DNA from: Auxenochlorella pyrenoidosa | Lineage: Eukaryota; Chlorophyta; Trebouxiophyceae; Chlorellales; Chlorellaceae | Reading direction: 5' to 3' | DNA: 22,868 bases | NCBI GenBank assembly: GCA_001430745.1 | Contig: KQ482028.1 | Location: 337,057 to 359,924 of the forward strand | In this document: positions 19,856 to 22,868 of the stretch, piece by piece | Numbering within the stretch: position 1 is the stretch's first letter | Layout: every line of letters starts with the position of its first letter | The notes under the pieces: generated by a model | Databases searched by the model: none | Told to the model about the DNA's origin: nothing | Seen by the model: only the letters and a program-made list of their open reading frames with translations | Position numbers and translations under genes: made by a program

Positions 19856-21593
19856 GGTTGCTGGGTGCTTTCGCGAGCCGACAGCAACTAGGCCAGCGAT
19901 GGAAGAGGGCGATGCGGGCAAGGGAGGCAGCCTAGGGCCCCGCCCGGCGGCGGCGGCCGCCCAGCATGGACAGCGCCCCTGGCAATGCAGGGACCGAAAG
20001 CCTTGCATTTCGGAGCTGCGCAGGCTGGAGCATGCGCAGGCTGCATGACACCATGCTGCCTGCATCTGTACCTGACCCTAGGTCGAGTTTGACCTTCTGC
20101 CCACATCCCACTGGCGCGCCTCATGGCTGCGCTGGTGGTCGGTTCACAGGACGTGCACCCGTCTAGCATTACGCTCAAGGGATTTGCCTTCTCGCATTTG
20201 CGTTCTTCCGCATGTAAGGGCAGCAAGGCTCCATGCACCTCTCATTCCCACAAGTGAGCTGCCCCCTTCTGTCTGTGTCCTCAAAAAGTTGGGATGGTCT
20301 CCACATGGTGCCAGCGGCAGGCACAGCCCCTGTTGCTGCTCAATACGTCCCTCATCAGGATGCTGCGCCTGCAGCATCATGCCGCTAACCGTGTGCCTGC
20401 AGGCCAACCTTCAGGGACCTGGCCTGCAAAGGCGGTCGGCAGCTGATGATGCCGCCGACTGCATCCATGTCTGCCCACTGCAATGCTCACGGCCTGCCAG
20501 CTGCCAGTTGAATGCCTGCCTGCCTGCCTGCCCTCATGGTGCAGGTGCGCTATGGCTGATTCAGATCTTTTGGCAGTGGCCCCACCCGCCTGCATCCCTC
20601 CTGAGACTTCAAGCATCTCTGCCAGCCTTTGAATGCTACCTAGCCTCTTATGTCCCTGTGAGTGCTGTGGCAGCGAGTCGCGGTGGTAGTTGCCATCCTT
20701 CAGCTTGCATCTGCACTTGCTGGGCTTGCTGGGCTTGCAGCCAGCACCAGAGCAGGCATGCAGTGGCCAGCCCAATGCGCGCTGCTCTGATGCCCGCATG
20801 CCTGCCTGAAGGCGTGCATGCAGGATACATCCATGTTGGGTGAATTCTGGGGTAACCCATGCACGTGGTATTGCGACGCTTGACGAGTCATGCCAATTTA
20901 AATTCACAAAGCCTCCTGGGTGCAGCCCTGTCGCCTGCCGACCGGGGGCAGCCACTGGGATCTGATCTAAACGGCTGGTATGACCCACCAGGGACAGGCT
21001 CGGCTGTCAATTGCTCCCATCACAGCCCCACTGTACTTCCCAATTGCAATTGCAGTGGCCCGGCAGGCAGAATCTTACGAGACCAGGTGGCTGGGAGTGA
21101 GTGGGCAGCGGCGGGTGCGGTGCGCCCTCGCGGCATGCTGTCTCAAGCGCTGATCGACCTCTGCTCAGCAAGAGATCGCCCCAAGCGTTGGTGCAAGAGC
21201 TTATTGAGAAACCAGCACTTCTCTCAGCGCACCCACTTCCGAAACACTTCCTGCCCAGCGACCGACGAGGAAGGCGCGGTCCAATGCAGGCTCTGGAGAT
21301 AGGACGTGAACAGTAAATCCTGACAGTCGATCCAACGGGTTGCTCGCTCTAAGCTGGGGGACTGCTTCTGCCCAAGTGAGGAGTTTCTGCGCCCGTGCTC
21401 CACTACTGGACCGCTTCAGGGCCATCATGTAGGCTGCCAAGTATCACGATGTATGCTGTCAGCTGCCTCCCCGCTCATCTTCGAAGCTTACTGCCTACCG
21501 CCGCCGCCGACGCCCGCGTCGCACGAGCATCTGCAAGATCAAAAGACCCTTTCCCCTGCTGCTACAACCAATGCAGACCAGCCACACGCGACC
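19856..21593. other. Divergent intergenic region between RPS15 and the coiled-coil gene
   Basis: About 1.7 kb separates the two start codons, which point away from each other, so it should contain both promoters and any 5' non-coding exons. Open frames on both strands were examined; none has a recognisable domain or supported splice sites. Confidence 0.5.
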
Positions 21594-22868
21594 ATGACAG
21601 CAGCGGGCAGCTCCGCAGACTCCCCTGGCAACCTCGGCCTGGGGGGGCAGCTTGCTGAGGTCCGCCGCAGCATCAACAGCACCCAGCAGCGCATCAAGGA
21701 CGAGGAGGCGCTGCTCAGGGAGGCTCGCAAGCGCCTGCAGGCGCTGCGTACCGAGCTGGCGCGGTCGACGGAGCAGGAGGCGCGGCTGGTCAGGGCGCTG
21801 GGCGGAGAGGATGCGGCGGCGGCGGCCGTGGCGGCTGCGGCTGCAGGTGCGCAGCAGGGGTGCCGCGAGGAGCGCTGCTGCTCTGCATCTGCCTGCTTCG
21901 ACGGTGCCTGATGCCTGGCTGCCTCGGTGTTCTCAATCCCGGCATCCTCTGGTGCAGACTCAGTGCAATGGGTTGCTGAGCTGCCCGGGCATACCCTGCT
22001 TGCTGCTTCTTCCCTGGCCTGCAGTGGCGCCCGCGCACCATGCAGGCGCAGGGCAGCAGCAGCAGCAGCAGGAGCAGCACCCGCGCGCCATGGAGCAGCA
22101 GCAGCAGCAGCCAGGGGTTGTCCAGCAGTCTGGGGTCGTGCCGCACGCGCAACATGCATACCCGGCACCCCACCCCCCCGTCGCGGCCCCGCCAGGGCAC
22201 CCGCCGCTCGCCGTCCCCCCCGGCATGGTTGTGCAACAGCTGCCAGCCCCGGCGGCCGGCCAGCAGCAGCCCGCTGTCGTTGTGTTCCATGCCAATGGAG
22301 GGCCGACAGGCCAGCCTGGCGGCCCCCAGTTGGTGGCCGTCCCGCACATGGCAGGGCAGCAGGGCGTGCCTGTGGTGCATCTGATGCCGCTGCACCAGCT
22401 GCCGCTGCACCAGCAGCCAGGATTCGTCCCGCACGTGCAGTACCCGCCGCAGCAGCCGCAGCAGGCACAGCAAGCGCAGCAGGCACAGCAGGCACCGGCC
22501 GCAACCCAGCCGCCGCCGCTGCCGCAGCCGCTGCCACCGACCACCGGAGCGATGCTCGTGGCGGCGTCCGCCTGCCCGCCGCCCCTGCCAGTGCACCTGC
22601 CGCACAACGGGCCCGCTCCAAAGTTTGTTGAGCCAGGCCCCGCCGCCGAGGCAGCCCCGGTTGCTGCCGCACGGGTAGCTGCCGCACGGCCGCCGCCGCC
22701 CGACTTCAGTGCGCCGCAGGGCCCTTCAGGGCCTGCGCCCCCCGCCAGCCACCCGCCGCGCCCAGGCAGCGGCGCCCTGGTGCACACCTCTCAGGAGTTT
22801 GTGCCCCCGTGCGCTGCAGCGTGCGCTGCAGCAGGCTCAGCAGCCGAGCGCCGCCGCGCCGCCGGCGG
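21594..22868 (+). CDS. Coiled-coil protein with Q/P/A-rich tail, 3' end outside window
   Basis: Two exons are seen: 21594..21846 (phase 1 end, GCA G|GTGCGC) and 22025 to the edge (acceptor CCTGGCCTGCAG|TG after a good pyrimidine tract). The ATG at 21594 has a strong context (GCGACCATGA); an in-frame ATG at 21453 would add 47 residues. About residues 19-72 form a charged heptad-like helix (RRSINSTQQRIKDEEALLRE and on), then an Ala run. Exon 2 stays open to the end and is rich in Gln, Pro, Ala, Val and His, with (CAG)n runs. Such composition occurs in transcriptional regulators and RNA-binding scaffolds, but no domain is recognised. A 12-bp direct repeat near 22808-22831 and a change in composition suggest another splice junction or frame problem close to the edge. 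Confidence 0.65.

Noticed and set aside
20184..20843. 219-codon plus-strand open frame
   Set aside because: It has an irregular composition with many Cys, Pro and Ser from TGCCTGC-type repeats and no recognisable motif.
20690..20870. Minus-strand segment with CSGAGCKPSKPSKCRCK as a third cysteine-rich gene
   Set aside because: It lacks the CC-x3-C pattern, splice borders and any neighbouring module; chance is likely in this repeat-rich intergenic DNA.
21201..21440. 79-codon minus-strand open frame upstream of the coiled-coil gene
   Set aside because: Composition is protein-like, but there is no domain, no paired exon and it lies in the expected promoter region; it is left unannotated.

Overview
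This window looks like nuclear DNA of a green alga, probably a chlorophyte and perhaps a trebouxiophyte. The class is inference. The DNA is very GC-rich. Every gene is split by many short introns with clean GT-AG borders. TGTAA, the usual chlorophyte poly(A) signal, lies downstream of several stop codons. The genetic code is standard: TAG and TAA end the genes where they should. Five genes lie head to tail on the minus strand and one partial gene lies on the plus strand at the right edge. All exon maps were made by hand from splice sites, phase and homology; no transcript data were used.

Left part, minus strand: (1) a mitochondrial carrier family gene (exons between 2230 and 425, 3' end beyond the left edge), with a 123-bp tandem duplication over one 3' splice site and an intron full of copies of its own 5' splice site; (2) a four-exon RluA-type pseudouridine synthase (4750 to 2538) with one likely GC-AG intron.

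Centre (5.0-16.1 kb), the notable part: two tandem paralogous genes for secreted proteins in which about one residue in five is cysteine. The left copy has 18 exons (10575 to 5607) and the right copy 15 (16085 to 11898). Both begin with a short signal-peptide exon and end with the same 16-residue cysteine tail. The modules show a C...C...CC...C...C spacing like that of inhibitor-cystine-knot (knottin) folds. A recurring triplet of exons (A, B, C) has chained phases 1, 2, 0, so the B-C pair and the tail always rejoin in frame; in both copies a CC pair is split by the A/B intron. The left copy has three triplets and the right copy two; the right copy has a chimeric exon where the third would be, plus extra tandem units in another exon. 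The left copy keeps frame over all 18 exons except for one TAG in exon 6, where the right copy has CAG.

Right part: RPS15 (uS19), six exons on the minus strand, 145 residues, fully resolved; then a roughly 1.7-kb divergent intergenic region; then the 5' part of a plus-strand gene for a coiled-coil protein with a long Q/P/A-rich tail that runs off the window.

The neighbouring housekeeping genes give no functional link to the cysteine-rich pair. No tRNA, rRNA, CRISPR or recognisable transposon was seen.
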